From a bacterium (GTDB taxonomy: Bacteria; Elusimicrobiota; Elusimicrobia; UBA1565; UBA9628), in assembly GCA_021822495.1 (NCBI GenBank), contig JAKAQO010000005.1, forward strand, positions 1 through 42,547: a stretch of DNA of 42,547 nt, in the 5' to 3' direction. The position numbers were made by a program, and so were the translations under genes. Under the pieces are notes generated by a model. The model had not been told where the DNA came from and made no database searches. It saw only the letters and a list, made by a program, of their open reading frames with translations. This document shows positions 16,957 to 25,558 of the stretch, piece by piece. Numbering within the stretch: the first letter of the stretch is position 1; every line of letters starts with the position of its first letter.

Positions 16957-18503
16957 GCGCCCAGACAAAAGCCGTTTCCACTAAAGAGGGAATCACTGCG
17001 CGCACTCAGGATTACGCGCAGTGGTATTTAGACGTCATTAAGCGCGCGGATTTGGCCGAGCACTCTGGAGTTCGCGGTTGCATGGTCATTAAGCCTCATG
17101 GTTACGCTATTTGGGAGACGATGCAAAAAGAACTGGATCGCCGCTTTAAAGAAACGGGGCATGTCAACGCTTATTTTCCGCTGTTTATTCCGCTGTCATA
17201 TCTTTCCAAGGAAGAAAAACATGCCGCAGGTTTTGCCAAGGAATGCGCGGTGGTCACCCATCACCGGCTTAAATCGCAGGACGGAAAAGTGATCGTCGAT
17301 CCTGATTCCGAATTAGAAGAGCCCTTGGTAGTCCGCCCGACGAGTGAAACCATTATTTGGGCCCAGTATAAATCCTGGATAGAAAGCTACCGCGATTTGC
17401 CGCTTTTGATTAATCAATGGGCCAATGTCGTGCGCTGGGAAATGCGCCCTCGGCTTTTTTTAAGAACAGCCGAATTTTTATGGCAGGAAGGCCATACCGC
17501 CCACGCAACGGAAAAAGAAGCCCTCGAAGAAACCTATAAAATGCTTGAAGTTTACGCTGATTTTGCCGAAAACGTAATGTCCATTCCGGTCATTCGCGGA
17601 CATAAAACGCCCGGCGAGCGCTTTGCGGGCGCGGTTGACACCTTGTGCATCGAGGCCATGATGCAAGACGGGAAAGCCCTGCAGATGGGAACCAGCCACT
17701 ATTTGGGCCAAAATTTTTCAAAAAGCGCCGACGTCAAGTTTTTAAACAAAGAGGGAAAACTTGAATACGTCTATGCGACGAGTTGGGGGGTGAGTACACG
17801 GCTCATCGGCGCTTTAATCATGACTCATTCCGATGATTTGGGACTTGTTTTGCCGCCTAGACTTGCGCCCATTCAGGTCGTCATCATTCCGATTTATAAA
17901 AATGACGAGGAAAGAGAAAAAACTTTGGCCGAGAGCCGCGCGGTTTTATCGGAACTGAAAGCTCAAGGAATTTTAGCGCGTTTGGACGACCGGGACGGGC
18001 TCATGCCGGGCGCGAAGTATTACGAGTGGGAAGCGAAAGGCGTACCGCTTCGCATCGAGATTGGGCCCAAGGACATCGAAAAGGGCTCTTTGTGTTTGGT
18101 CCGGCGTTTTGTTTTAGAAGAGCCCAATGAAAAGCCGGAGGATTTAAGGCGAAGACGAAAATCGTTTTTGCCAAGGTCTGAATCCCTTGGCGCGGTTAAG
18201 CCGATTCTGGAGACTATGCAAAAAGAGCTTCTGGAAAGAGCCCGTGCGCTCCAAAAATCGCGCACGAAGATTATTAATACTTTGGAAGAGCTTGAAGCAT
18301 TTCTCAAAACTGGCGGCGGCTTTGCCCTGCTTCATTGGGCCGGAAATGCCGAGGATGAGGACGCGATGTCCAAACGCTTTGAAACGACCATTCGCTGTAT
18401 TCCTTTCCCCGAGGAATTACCGTCCGATGGAAGAGGCGAGGGGAAATGTATTTGGACGGGGCGCCCTTCTTCCCAGCGCGTCATTATCGCTGCGGCGTAT
18501 TGA
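16953..18503 (+). CDS. proS: Prolyl-tRNA synthetase, eukaryote/archaeal-like type
   Basis: 516 residues. It lacks the editing insertion of the standard bacterial form and begins like the eukaryotic/archaeal type (QDYAQWYLDVIKRADLAEHSGVRGCMVIKPHGYAIWE). Class II motifs include VRPTSETIIWAQYKSWI and LRTAEFLWQEGHTAH. The C-terminal zinc-like domain has RCIPF and KCIWTG and ends in the characteristic terminal Tyr (IIAAAY). Charges tRNA-Pro. Last gene of the rpsB operon; its stop codon lies inside the -35 box of the following toxin-antitoxin promoter. Confidence 0.96.
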   Translation: MSAQTKAVSTKEGITARTQDYAQWYLDVIKRADLAEHSGVRGCMVIKPHGYAIWETMQKELDRRFKETGHVNAYFPLFIPLSYLSKEEKHAAGFAKECAVVTHHRLKSQDGKVIVDPDSELEEPLVVRPTSETIIWAQYKSWIESYRDLPLLINQWANVVRWEMRPRLFLRTAEFLWQEGHTAHATEKEALEETYKMLEVYADFAENVMSIPVIRGHKTPGERFAGAVDTLCIEAMMQDGKALQMGTSHYLGQNFSKSADVKFLNKEGKLEYVYATSWGVSTRLIGALIMTHSDDLGLVLPPRLAPIQVVIIPIYKNDEEREKTLAESRAVLSELKAQGILARLDDRDGLMPGAKYYEWEAKGVPLRIEIGPKDIEKGSLCLVRRFVLEEPNEKPEDLRRRRKSFLPRSESLGAVKPILETMQKELLERARALQKSRTKIINTLEELEAFLKTGGGFALLHWAGNAEDEDAMSKRFETTIRCIPFPEELPSDGRGEGKCIWTGRPSSQRVIIAAAY

Positions 18504-18534
18504 CAAAGTGAATCACTCCTGATACACTTTGGAT
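18500..18534 (+). promoter_or_regulatory. Sigma-70 promoter with central operator, toxin-antitoxin pair
   Basis: TTGACA (18500-18505), a 17 nt spacer and TACACT (18523-18528), near-consensus sigma-70. Between the boxes lies AGTGA-A-TCACT (18507-18517), a 5 bp palindrome around one base, well placed for a dimeric repressor such as the antitoxin. The -10 ends 6 nt before the antitoxin ATG at 18535, so transcription should start on the start codon itself. The -35 overlaps the proS stop codon. Confidence 0.75.
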
Positions 18535-18759
18535 ATGCCAACTAAAAACCCTCGTCTTCTGGTGACTCTTGAGCCGAGTCTTTACAAAAAAGTGCGCTCC
18601 ATCTCAAAGACTAACGGTACGACTTTATCCATGACCGCAAGGGATTTGATTCGCGAAGCTTGCGACAATATAGAGAATATCGGCCTTTCAGCCTTGGCTG
18701 ATCAACGGATGAAATCATCCAAAATCCGCTGGCTTTCCCATAAAGAAACTTGGATATAG
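18535..18759 (+). CDS. Antitoxin, ribbon-helix-helix-like
   Basis: 74 residues. N-terminal RLLVTLEPSLYKKVRSISKTNGTTLSMTARDLIREAC has the pattern of a ribbon-helix-helix DNA-binding domain (short strand followed by two helices). The charged C-terminus would bind the toxin. ATG at 18535 is chosen over the in-frame TTG at 18529, which lies upstream of the predicted transcript start. It overlaps the toxin gene by 10 nt. It probably represses its own promoter through the AGTGAATCACT palindrome. Confidence 0.75.
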   Translation: MPTKNPRLLVTLEPSLYKKVRSISKTNGTTLSMTARDLIREACDNIENIGLSALADQRMKSSKIRWLSHKETWI

Positions 18760-19055
18760 AGTTCTTTCGCCTCGCTTACCATCCTAAGGTCGCGCGGGAG
18801 GATATTCAGCTTCTCAATCGCGATATAAAAAATCGCATCAAAAAGGCCATTGAGTCCAGATTAACGCGCGCGCCGCAAGACTATGGCAAGCCTTTGAAAG
18901 GAAACTTGCGCGCCTATTGGAGTTTGCGAATAGGCGATTATCGAGTCGTTTATCAGATCGCACCGCCTTTCGTACGGGTTATTCAGATTATTCACCGCAA
19001 AGACGCCTATCAGGCGGGAATACTGGAGGCGAGAAGACGAGGTTGGTTGGAATAG
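18750..19055 (+). CDS. RelE/ParE-family toxin
   Basis: 101 residues from TTG at 18750, inside the end of the antitoxin gene. The RelE fold is visible: FFRLAYHPKVAREDIQLLNRDIKNRIKKAIESRL (two helices), PLKGNLRAYWSLRIGDYRVVYQI (central strands), and VIQIIHRKDAYQ at the end. Members are ribosome-dependent mRNA endonucleases or, in the ParE branch, gyrase poisons. The Arg/Tyr-rich C-terminal strand (GDYRVVYQ, HRKDAY) fits the RelE/YoeB-like ribonucleases better. TTG start and overlap suggest low toxin output relative to antitoxin. Confidence 0.82.
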   Translation: MDIEFFRLAYHPKVAREDIQLLNRDIKNRIKKAIESRLTRAPQDYGKPLKGNLRAYWSLRIGDYRVVYQIAPPFVRVIQIIHRKDAYQAGILEARRRGWLE

Positions 19056-19090
19056 TATGTTCTAAAATTTCAGAGTATGCTATAAAAAAC

Positions 19091-19120
19091 CAGACAGGGT
19101 CCTTGCTGTTTTTATATAAT
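19091..19120 (+). promoter_or_regulatory. Promoter of the tRNA-Lys/tRNA-Leu genes
   Basis: CAGACA (19091-19096) and a perfect TATAAT (19115-19120) are 18 nt apart; the tRNA-Lys begins 20 nt after the -10. An imperfect hairpin overlapping this region (ACAG/CTGT before a T-run) is too short to call as a terminator of the toxin transcript. Confidence 0.5.
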
Positions 19121-19140
19121 TAAATCAGTGCATCATTTTT

Positions 19141-19213
19141 GGGCCATTAGCTCAATTGGCAGAGCAGGCGCCTCTTAAGCGCAAGGTTACAGGTTCGATT
19201 CCTGTATGGCCCA
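19141..19213 (+). tRNA. tRNA-Lys (anticodon CTT)
   Basis: 73 nt cloverleaf: acceptor GGGCCAT/ATGGCCC, D arm GCTC/GAGC, anticodon stem GGCGC/GCGCA with one G-A mismatch at the top, loop CTCTTAA (anticodon CTT), T arm ACAGG/CCTGT with TTCGATT, discriminator A. CCA is not encoded. Confidence 0.95.
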
Positions 19214-19223
19214 TGGGTTGCCC

Positions 19224-19305
19224 GGGCGGGTGGCGGAACTGGCAGACGCGCACGGCTTAGGACCGTGTGCCGCAAGGCGTGGGGGTTCAAATCCCCCCTC
19301 GCCCA
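19224..19305 (+). tRNA. tRNA-Leu (anticodon TAG)
   Basis: 82 nt class II tRNA: acceptor GGGCGGG/CTCGCCC (one G-U), anticodon loop CTTAGGA (TAG) on a CACGG-type stem, a long variable arm (TGCCGCAAGGCGT), T arm GGGGG/CCCCC, discriminator A. CCA not encoded. Ten nt after tRNA-Lys, so probably co-transcribed; tig starts 43 nt downstream. Confidence 0.95.
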
Positions 19306-19348
19306 TATCAGCAAAAGATTTGAAGCCGACAAATGAGAGGAGAATATC

Positions 19349-20614
19349 ATGGGAATTTTTACATTCGCGGAAAAGTCAGACAAACCGAAGTTCAAGAAAA
19401 CCAAGGAAGAGGGGTGCGTTGTTTCCGCCTCCATTGAAATTCCAGAGCCGCTGATCCAAAATGAAAAACATAATGTTTTGCTTTGGGTTCAGGAGCAGGC
19501 CAAAATTCCAGGCTTTCGCCCCGGCAAAGCGCCGATGGCGATGGTCGAAGCCCATTACCCTGACACCATTAGGGAAAGAATCCTCAACCGCGTCGCGGAA
19601 AAATTTGTTCCGGATTTGATTAAAGAATTAAATTTAGTTCCCGTGACGGCTTCAACGATTACCAATGTGGATTGGAACAAATCCATAAAATTAGACGTTC
19701 AAATCGAAATTGCGCCGCAAGTCGATCCTAAAGACTACTCAAAAATTTCGGTTTCCCGAAAAAAGCAGATCGTGACTGATGAAGTTCTTTCCGCGGAGTT
19801 GGATAAGCTGAGAGACGCTCATTCCCGCCTTGAACCTTCAGAGGAAGAAGTCCTTGGAAATCAACATTACGCGGTCATTAGTTACGCCGCTCTTCAGAAC
19901 GGAAAACCGCTTCCTAAACTTAAGAATGATTCGGAACTCGTTGATATGTCTTCGGATCAGCTCATTGAGGGCTTATCTTCCGGGCTTTTGGGGATGAAAA
20001 AAGGGGAAACAAAGGAAATCAAGATTAAGTTCCGGGAAAAGGATACCCTGCTTAATGTCGCTCTTGTTGAAATTAAAAAAAAGGTTCTTCCCAATCTTGA
20101 TGAAGAATTCGCCAAGGACATGGGGCTTGAGTCTTTGGAAGATTTGAAGAAAAATCTTAAAGATTCCCTTCAGCAGGAATACTCCAAACAGGAAGAAGAT
20201 GAAGTTCGTCGGGAAATCGAAAAGGCTCTTCTTAAGTCCAACCCCATTCCCGTGCCTCCAACCTTGGTTGAGCATGAGGCGGAACGCTTTGTCGAAAGTC
20301 TCGAAAAACAAAGCCGTCGCTCCATTCCCCAGGTTGATCTGGAAAAACTCAAAAAAGAAATTCGCCCTCAAGTCGAGGACAACTTAAGGCTTTCCTATAT
20401 TTTCCTGGCTATTGCCGATAAAGAAAAATTAGACATGACCGAGGAAGACTATCAAAAAGAACTCGATGAAGGTCTTAAAGTCCTTAAATCCGATGTCGAA
20501 AAAGAAGAAAGACGCAAATTCTTTGAGCGAAACAAATCCGGGCTTGCGCGAATTATCCGCGAGAGAAAGGCAAGGCAAATGGTGCGTGAAAAAGCGATTG
20601 TAAAAGAGGGATAA
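19349..20614 (+). CDS. tig: Trigger factor
   Basis: 421 residues. Shine-Dalgarno GAGGAG before the ATG. The N-terminal ribosome-binding domain has the family loop (KIPGFRPGKAPMAMVEAHYPD), followed by a peptidyl-prolyl isomerase-like domain (about residues 155-240, ending FREKDTLLNVALVEIKKKVLP) and a helical chaperone domain. It binds at the ribosome exit tunnel and folds nascent proteins. The N-terminus has ~15 extra charged residues (ADKPKFKKTKEEG-like) before the core. First gene of the tig-clpP-lon operon. Confidence 0.95.
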   Translation: MGIFTFAEKSDKPKFKKTKEEGCVVSASIEIPEPLIQNEKHNVLLWVQEQAKIPGFRPGKAPMAMVEAHYPDTIRERILNRVAEKFVPDLIKELNLVPVTASTITNVDWNKSIKLDVQIEIAPQVDPKDYSKISVSRKKQIVTDEVLSAELDKLRDAHSRLEPSEEEVLGNQHYAVISYAALQNGKPLPKLKNDSELVDMSSDQLIEGLSSGLLGMKKGETKEIKIKFREKDTLLNVALVEIKKKVLPNLDEEFAKDMGLESLEDLKKNLKDSLQQEYSKQEEDEVRREIEKALLKSNPIPVPPTLVEHEAERFVESLEKQSRRSIPQVDLEKLKKEIRPQVEDNLRLSYIFLAIADKEKLDMTEEDYQKELDEGLKVLKSDVEKEERRKFFERNKSGLARIIRERKARQMVREKAIVKEG

Positions 20615-20619
20615 AAACC

Positions 20620-21219
20620 ATGGTGCTTCCCACGATACTTGAAAAATGGACTCAAGGGGCGGCTGTCAGCTATGACATTTTTTCGCGGCTGCTCAAAGAA
20701 AGAATCGTTTTTGCCGGCGGACAAGAAGGAATGTTTACGACCGACGCGGCCAACGATCTCATCTCCCAACTTCTTTATTTAGACGCGGAAGACCCCGCCA
20801 AGGACATTCAGCTCTACATTAATTCTCCCGGTGGAATGGTGACGGCCGGCTGGGCGGTTTATGACACCATGCAATACATACGCGCGCCTATTTCGACACT
20901 GTGCATCGGTATGTCGATGTCTTTTGGCGCTATTTTGCTTGCGGCCGGAACCAAGGGGAAACGTTATATTTTGCCGCATGCCCGAGTCATGATTCACCAA
21001 CCGCTGACCCGAGGCGGCATTTCCGGGCAAGCCACCGATATCATCATTGAAGCCGAGGAAATCTCGAAGACGAAAGAAAAAACCGTCGAGATATTGGCCT
21101 TGCATACAGGGCAATCCCCGGAAAAACTCCAAAAGGACATGGAACGCAATTTCTATCTTTCGGCCCAGGAAGCCAAGGAATACGGAATTGTCGATCACAT
21201 TCTTCCGCATAAGAAATAA
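20620..21219 (+). CDS. clpP: ClpP protease subunit with Asn in the catalytic triad
   Basis: 199 residues. Catalytic Ser101 (GMSMSFGAILLAAG, normally GQAASMG) and His126 (RVMIHQPL) are present. The third residue, Asp in E. coli (TERDRF), is Asn177 here (MERNFYLSAQEA). A like substitution is known in ClpP1 of Listeria, where it alters activity and assembly. Other hallmarks are normal: SRLLKERIVF, LYINSPGG, GQATDI. Five nt after tig. No second clpP and no clpX in the window. Confidence 0.95.
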   Translation: MVLPTILEKWTQGAAVSYDIFSRLLKERIVFAGGQEGMFTTDAANDLISQLLYLDAEDPAKDIQLYINSPGGMVTAGWAVYDTMQYIRAPISTLCIGMSMSFGAILLAAGTKGKRYILPHARVMIHQPLTRGGISGQATDIIIEAEEISKTKEKTVEILALHTGQSPEKLQKDMERNFYLSAQEAKEYGIVDHILPHKK

Positions 21220-23651
21220 TGGAAACCCCTAAAACCCAAGAGTTCTTGAACTTGCCAAACGTTCTGCCTTTACTCGCGGTCCGGGATGTCGTCTTTTTCC
21301 CGCATACCCTTTTACCGCTTTCAGTCGGGCGCATTCGTTCTATTCGGGCCATCGAAGCCGCCATTAAGGGCGAGAAAAAGTTCATCGCGGTGGTCGCGCA
21401 AAAAGATATGCGGGTTGAAGAGCCGCAAATGCCTGATGTCTATCAAAAAGGAGTTTTGGCCTCGGTCGAACAATTTCTCAGAATGCCGGACGGGACGCTG
21501 AAAGTTTTCTTGAGGGGAATCACTCGGCTATCGGTCATCGCCTCGAAAGATGTCGCGGAGGGCTATTGGGAAGCCGAAATCGAATATCCGGAATCCAAAA
21601 TTAAATTTGTCCCAAGTAATACGACCAAGGCGTTGATGCGCCATTTACTAGAGGTTTTTGAGGAACAGTCTCAGATCGCTCAACACCCCATTGCTGATAT
21701 TCTTCAAGCGCTCAAAGAAGTCTCAGAGCCGGCCCAATTATGCGATATGGTGGCCGCGCATTCTCTCTCAAAGGCCGCTGAAAGGCAAGAGATTCTTGAG
21801 ACTATCGATATTGATCGCAGGCTTGAACGCTTGATTGAACTTATCCGAACCGATATTGAAATTTTAAGCCTTGAGCGCCGCATCCATTCTCGCGTTAAAA
21901 CTCAGATTGAGAAAAACCAGAAAGAATATTATCTCAACGAGCAGATGAAGGCTATTCAAAAAGAGCTCAAGCAGAAAGACGATTTCGCCCAGGAAATAGA
22001 AGAACTTAAGAAAAAAATTGCGGAAGCTAAAATGCCGAAAGCGGCCGAAGAAGCGGCGACCAAGGAACTTGGGCGGCTTGAGAAAATGATGCCTTATTCT
22101 CCGGAGTCGACCGTTTCAAGGACCTATCTTGACTGGATGATTCACATTCCTTGGTCTAAAAGAACGCGCGAGCGTTTGGACATCGAATGGGCCGCTAAAA
22201 TTTTAGATGAAGAACATTACGATCTTAAAAAAATCAAAGAACGAATTTTAGAATATATCGCGGTTTGTAAATTGACGAAGGGGCTCAGAGGCCCCATTCT
22301 CTGCTTTGTCGGCCCGCCAGGAGTAGGAAAGACTTCCCTGGGGCAATCCATCGCCAAAGCGATGGGACGGAAATTTGTCCGTTTGAGCTTGGGCGGAGTT
22401 CGGGACGAGGCGGAAATTCGCGGCCATCGCCGCACCTATATTGGGTCTCTTCCGGGGAGAATTGTTCAGTCCCTTCGCAAAGCTCAAAGTAAAAACCCGG
22501 TCTTTCTTCTTGATGAAATAGACAAGATGGGCATGGACTGGAGGGGGGACCCCGCCGCCGCGCTTCTTGAGGTTTTGGACCCAGAGCAAAATTCCACTTT
22601 CACCGATCATTATTTGGACGTCGAATTTGATTTATCTCAGATTATGTTTATCTGCACCGCCAATACCTTGGACGGAATTCCTTCTAGTCTTCAGGATCGG
22701 CTTGAAATTCTCCGCTTTAGCGGTTACACTCATCAAGAAAAGAAACTCATTGCCCGCAAACACCTCTTGCCCAAGCAACTTAAAGAACACGGGGTGAATC
22801 CAGATTTGCTTTCCATTTCTGAACCGGCCCTTGAAAGGGCTATCTTGGAATATACTCGGGAAGCGGGCGTGAGAAATCTCAACCGAGAAATGGCCTCGCT
22901 ATCGAGAAAGGCCGCGATGCTGGTCGTCAAAGAGGGAAATAAGAAGATTGAAATCACTGACGAAAACATTCCTCAATTTTTGGGCATTCCCAAATTTCAA
23001 CGCGAAAAAAATATCAAAAATTCAATCGGGGTTGTAACGGGACTGGCCTGGACGGAAGCCGGAGGCGTCACCATGCCCATTGAAGTCGTCAGCTCCTTTG
23101 GGAAAGGGGAACTTAAGCTGACGGGAAAATTGGGAACCGTCATGATTGAATCCGCCCAAGCCGGTTTCTCCTATCTTAAATCCATCGCGCCGGAAATGGG
23201 AATCTCAAATGAGGTTTTTAAGGAAAGAGATTATCATATCCATGTCCCGGAAGGCGCTGTTCCTAAAGACGGACCTTCGGCTGGAATTGCGATTGCGACG
23301 GCTCTTTTAAGTTTGATGAGCGCTCGCCCCGTTTCTCCGGATTTAGCCATGACGGGAGAAATTACTTTAAGAGGGCGCGTTCTTCCGATTGGCGGACTCA
23401 AAGAAAAAGTTTTGGCCGCCCACCGCGAAGGAGTCAAAACCGTCCTTTTCCCGGAGCAAAACAAAAAAGACTTGGAAGACATTCCACCCGAGATATTGTC
23501 TGAATTAAAAATGCTTCCGGTCTCTCATTTTAAAGAGGTCGTTGAAGCCGCTCTTCTTCCCGTTAAAGGAATGCCGCCCCTCAATGTGCCGCGGCCGGAT
23601 TTCCCGACTCAAGGAAAATCCGCTCCTTCTTCGCCCGGCGCCGTTGCATAA
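21219..23651 (+). CDS. lon: ATP-dependent protease Lon
   Basis: 810 residues. N-terminal LON substrate domain (LPLLAVRDVVFFPHTLLPLSVGR), coiled-coil region (YYLNEQMKAIQKELKQKDDF), AAA+ module with Walker A GPPGVGKT (about 365-372) and Walker B VFLLDEIDK, then the Ser-Lys protease domain with PKDGPSAG (Ser687) and GGLKEKVLAA (Lys730). Degrades misfolded and regulatory proteins. A ~35-residue Pro/Ser-rich tail extends past the family end. Its ATG shares one base with the clpP stop. Confidence 0.98.
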   Translation: METPKTQEFLNLPNVLPLLAVRDVVFFPHTLLPLSVGRIRSIRAIEAAIKGEKKFIAVVAQKDMRVEEPQMPDVYQKGVLASVEQFLRMPDGTLKVFLRGITRLSVIASKDVAEGYWEAEIEYPESKIKFVPSNTTKALMRHLLEVFEEQSQIAQHPIADILQALKEVSEPAQLCDMVAAHSLSKAAERQEILETIDIDRRLERLIELIRTDIEILSLERRIHSRVKTQIEKNQKEYYLNEQMKAIQKELKQKDDFAQEIEELKKKIAEAKMPKAAEEAATKELGRLEKMMPYSPESTVSRTYLDWMIHIPWSKRTRERLDIEWAAKILDEEHYDLKKIKERILEYIAVCKLTKGLRGPILCFVGPPGVGKTSLGQSIAKAMGRKFVRLSLGGVRDEAEIRGHRRTYIGSLPGRIVQSLRKAQSKNPVFLLDEIDKMGMDWRGDPAAALLEVLDPEQNSTFTDHYLDVEFDLSQIMFICTANTLDGIPSSLQDRLEILRFSGYTHQEKKLIARKHLLPKQLKEHGVNPDLLSISEPALERAILEYTREAGVRNLNREMASLSRKAAMLVVKEGNKKIEITDENIPQFLGIPKFQREKNIKNSIGVVTGLAWTEAGGVTMPIEVVSSFGKGELKLTGKLGTVMIESAQAGFSYLKSIAPEMGISNEVFKERDYHIHVPEGAVPKDGPSAGIAIATALLSLMSARPVSPDLAMTGEITLRGRVLPIGGLKEKVLAAHREGVKTVLFPEQNKKDLEDIPPEILSELKMLPVSHFKEVVEAALLPVKGMPPLNVPRPDFPTQGKSAPSSPGAVA

Positions 23652-23664
23652 AAAAGGAAAACAG

Positions 23665-24762
23665 ATGAACAAAAAATATATTCTACTCACGCCTGGCCCG
23701 ACCCCAATACCGCCGTCGGTCCTTAAAGCTTTGTCTCAACCCATTCTTCACCACCGGACGCATGAATTTGGTTCGGTTTTTGAATTCGTGGCGAGCGAAC
23801 TCAAGTCCATTCTTCACACTCAAAATTCCGTTTTGATGATGACCACTTCCGGAACCGGCGCCATGGAGTCTTCGGTCGTCAATCTCTTAAGTCCTGGGGA
23901 TAAAGCCCTGGTTCTTAACTGCGGCGTATTTGGAGAACGCTTCGCTCATATCTTTAAGGCCTATGGCCTAACCCCCTTGGTTCTCAATTCTCCTTTGGGT
24001 TTTGCCGCTTCCCCCGAGGAACTGGATTCTTTCCTCAAGAAAAACTCCGATATTAAGGCCGTCTATATTCAACATACGGACACTTCGACCGGAATCCTCA
24101 ATGATTTGGAAGCCTTAAGCCGGGTCATCCGCCAAAGAACGCCAGAGGCTTTAATTGTGGTGGACGCGGTTTCAAGCCTGGGCGCGGAAGAGATGAATAT
24201 GGACGCCTGGGGCTTGGATGTGGTCGTGACCGCTTCTCAAAAGGGTCTCATGAACGCTCCCGGTCTTGCCTTTGCCGCAGTGAGCCCCCGCGCATGGAAA
24301 GCTTGTGAAGAGGCTAAACTTCCACGCTTTTATCTCGATTGGAGAACGATGAAAAATTCTCTTAAAGATAAGGAAACCCCCTATACTCCAGCGGTTCCCT
24401 TGGTGGTCGCGCAGGCTGAGGCCTTAAGACTCATTAAAGAAGAAGGGCTCTCCCATGTTCTTAAGCGCACCGCCGATATGGCTGTTTCCGCGCGCTCCTG
24501 GGCCAAGGAGATGGGGCTTAAAACGCTCGCTCAAAACCCCGCGCATATCTTGACGGCGGTTTATCTTCCGTCTGGAGTGGATGGAAACCAATTAGTTAAT
24601 TCTCTTCGAGAGGAAGAGGGGATTTCCATTGCCGGAGGGCAAGAAGCTTTGAAAGGAAAAATTGTCCGAATCGCCCACATGGGGTATATTTCCCAAGAAG
24701 ACTTGACGGCAGGCCTCAATGCTCTTCAAAAGAGACTTCCTCCCGTTCTTGAGAAAAAATGA
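23665..24762 (+). CDS. Class V aminotransferase (serine/alanine-glyoxylate type)
   Basis: 365 residues from ATG at 23665 (Shine-Dalgarno AAGGA, 6-7 nt); an in-frame ATG at 23542 lies inside lon and is not used. Family features: LLTPGPTPIPPSVLKALSQP, HHRTHEF, TTSGTGAMES, VDAVSSLGAEE, and the PLP lysine Lys193 in ASQKGLM. The fold-type I family uses Ser, Ala or Asp with glyoxylate or pyruvate; archaeal-type phosphoserine-related enzymes look similar, so the substrate is uncertain. Thirteen nt after lon and 19 nt before the ABC ATPase gene, probably one transcript. Confidence 0.88.
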   Translation: MNKKYILLTPGPTPIPPSVLKALSQPILHHRTHEFGSVFEFVASELKSILHTQNSVLMMTTSGTGAMESSVVNLLSPGDKALVLNCGVFGERFAHIFKAYGLTPLVLNSPLGFAASPEELDSFLKKNSDIKAVYIQHTDTSTGILNDLEALSRVIRQRTPEALIVVDAVSSLGAEEMNMDAWGLDVVVTASQKGLMNAPGLAFAAVSPRAWKACEEAKLPRFYLDWRTMKNSLKDKETPYTPAVPLVVAQAEALRLIKEEGLSHVLKRTADMAVSARSWAKEMGLKTLAQNPAHILTAVYLPSGVDGNQLVNSLREEEGISIAGGQEALKGKIVRIAHMGYISQEDLTAGLNALQKRLPPVLEKK

Positions 24763-24781
24763 CGCGAGGCTTTCTTTTTTA

Positions 24782-25558
24782 ATGTCTTCCGTAATCTCTT
24801 TTCGCGAAACGGCAAAAGTTTACCGCTCATCTCATTTGGGCCGGACCACAAAAAAAATTGGGCTCATTGATTTCTCTCTCGATGTGGAAAAAGGGGAAGC
24901 CTTCGGTCTTTTGGGACTCAATGGAAGCGGAAAAACGACGACGTTCAAACTCGCCTTGGGGCTTTTAACCCCGGATTCCGGAACCGTCAAGGTTTTTGAT
25001 CTATCGCCTAAAACGCGTTCTTTTTATTCTCGCATTGGTTATGTTCCCGAGCTTCCCTATTTTCATTCTTTTCTCACGGTCAAAGCCTGTCTGAAGTTTT
25101 ACGCGAAGCTTTCCGGCCTTTCTCAAGGCGATATTTCCGCAAATTTAGAGCGGGTCTTATGGGAAACCGGCCTTGTCGCCCATCAAAATAAGCGAATTTC
25201 AGAGTTATCCAAGGGCTTATCTCAAAGAGTGGCCTTGGCGCAAGCCACCATTCATAATCCAGATCTTCTCATTTTAGATGAGCCCATGAGCGGCCTTGAT
25301 CCCTTGGCGATTAGAGACTTACGAGATTATCTCTCCAGGCTTTTGGAGGACGGAAAAACGATTTTTATTTCTTCTCATAGCATTTTTGAAATCGAGAAAT
25401 TGTGCCACCGAGTGGGAGTGCTTAAAGAAGGGCGTTTGGTTCGCGTCCTTCAAAGAAAAGACTGGGAGAGTTCTTCCGGCGGGCTTGAAAGCCGTTTTGC
25501 CGATATCATTCAAAACGACCCGGCCTCTAAAGCGCTCCTTAAAAACTCCATCCAATGA
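24782..25558 (+). CDS. ABC-2 type transporter ATP-binding protein
   Basis: 258 residues from the ATG at 24782. Walker A GLNGSGKT (45-52), a signature motif reading ELSKGLSQR instead of LSGGQ, Walker B LLILDEPMSGLDP, and H-loop FISSHSIFEIE. Resembles GldA/NosF-like ATPases of ABC-2 exporters. An earlier in-frame ATG (24719) lies inside the aminotransferase gene and has no support. Overlaps the permease gene by 4 nt. Substrate unknown. Confidence 0.92.
   Translation: MSSVISFRETAKVYRSSHLGRTTKKIGLIDFSLDVEKGEAFGLLGLNGSGKTTTFKLALGLLTPDSGTVKVFDLSPKTRSFYSRIGYVPELPYFHSFLTVKACLKFYAKLSGLSQGDISANLERVLWETGLVAHQNKRISELSKGLSQRVALAQATIHNPDLLILDEPMSGLDPLAIRDLRDYLSRLLEDGKTIFISSHSIFEIEKLCHRVGVLKEGRLVRVLQRKDWESSSGGLESRFADIIQNDPASKALLKNSIQ

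Noticed and set aside
19091-19115. ACAG...CTGT followed by T as a terminator after the toxin gene
   Set aside because: The stem is only four base pairs, and the region better fits a tRNA promoter.
23542-23664. Longer N-terminus of the aminotransferase beginning inside lon
   Set aside because: No ribosome site, not like the family, whereas ATG 23665 has a Shine-Dalgarno and begins the conserved LLTPGP region.
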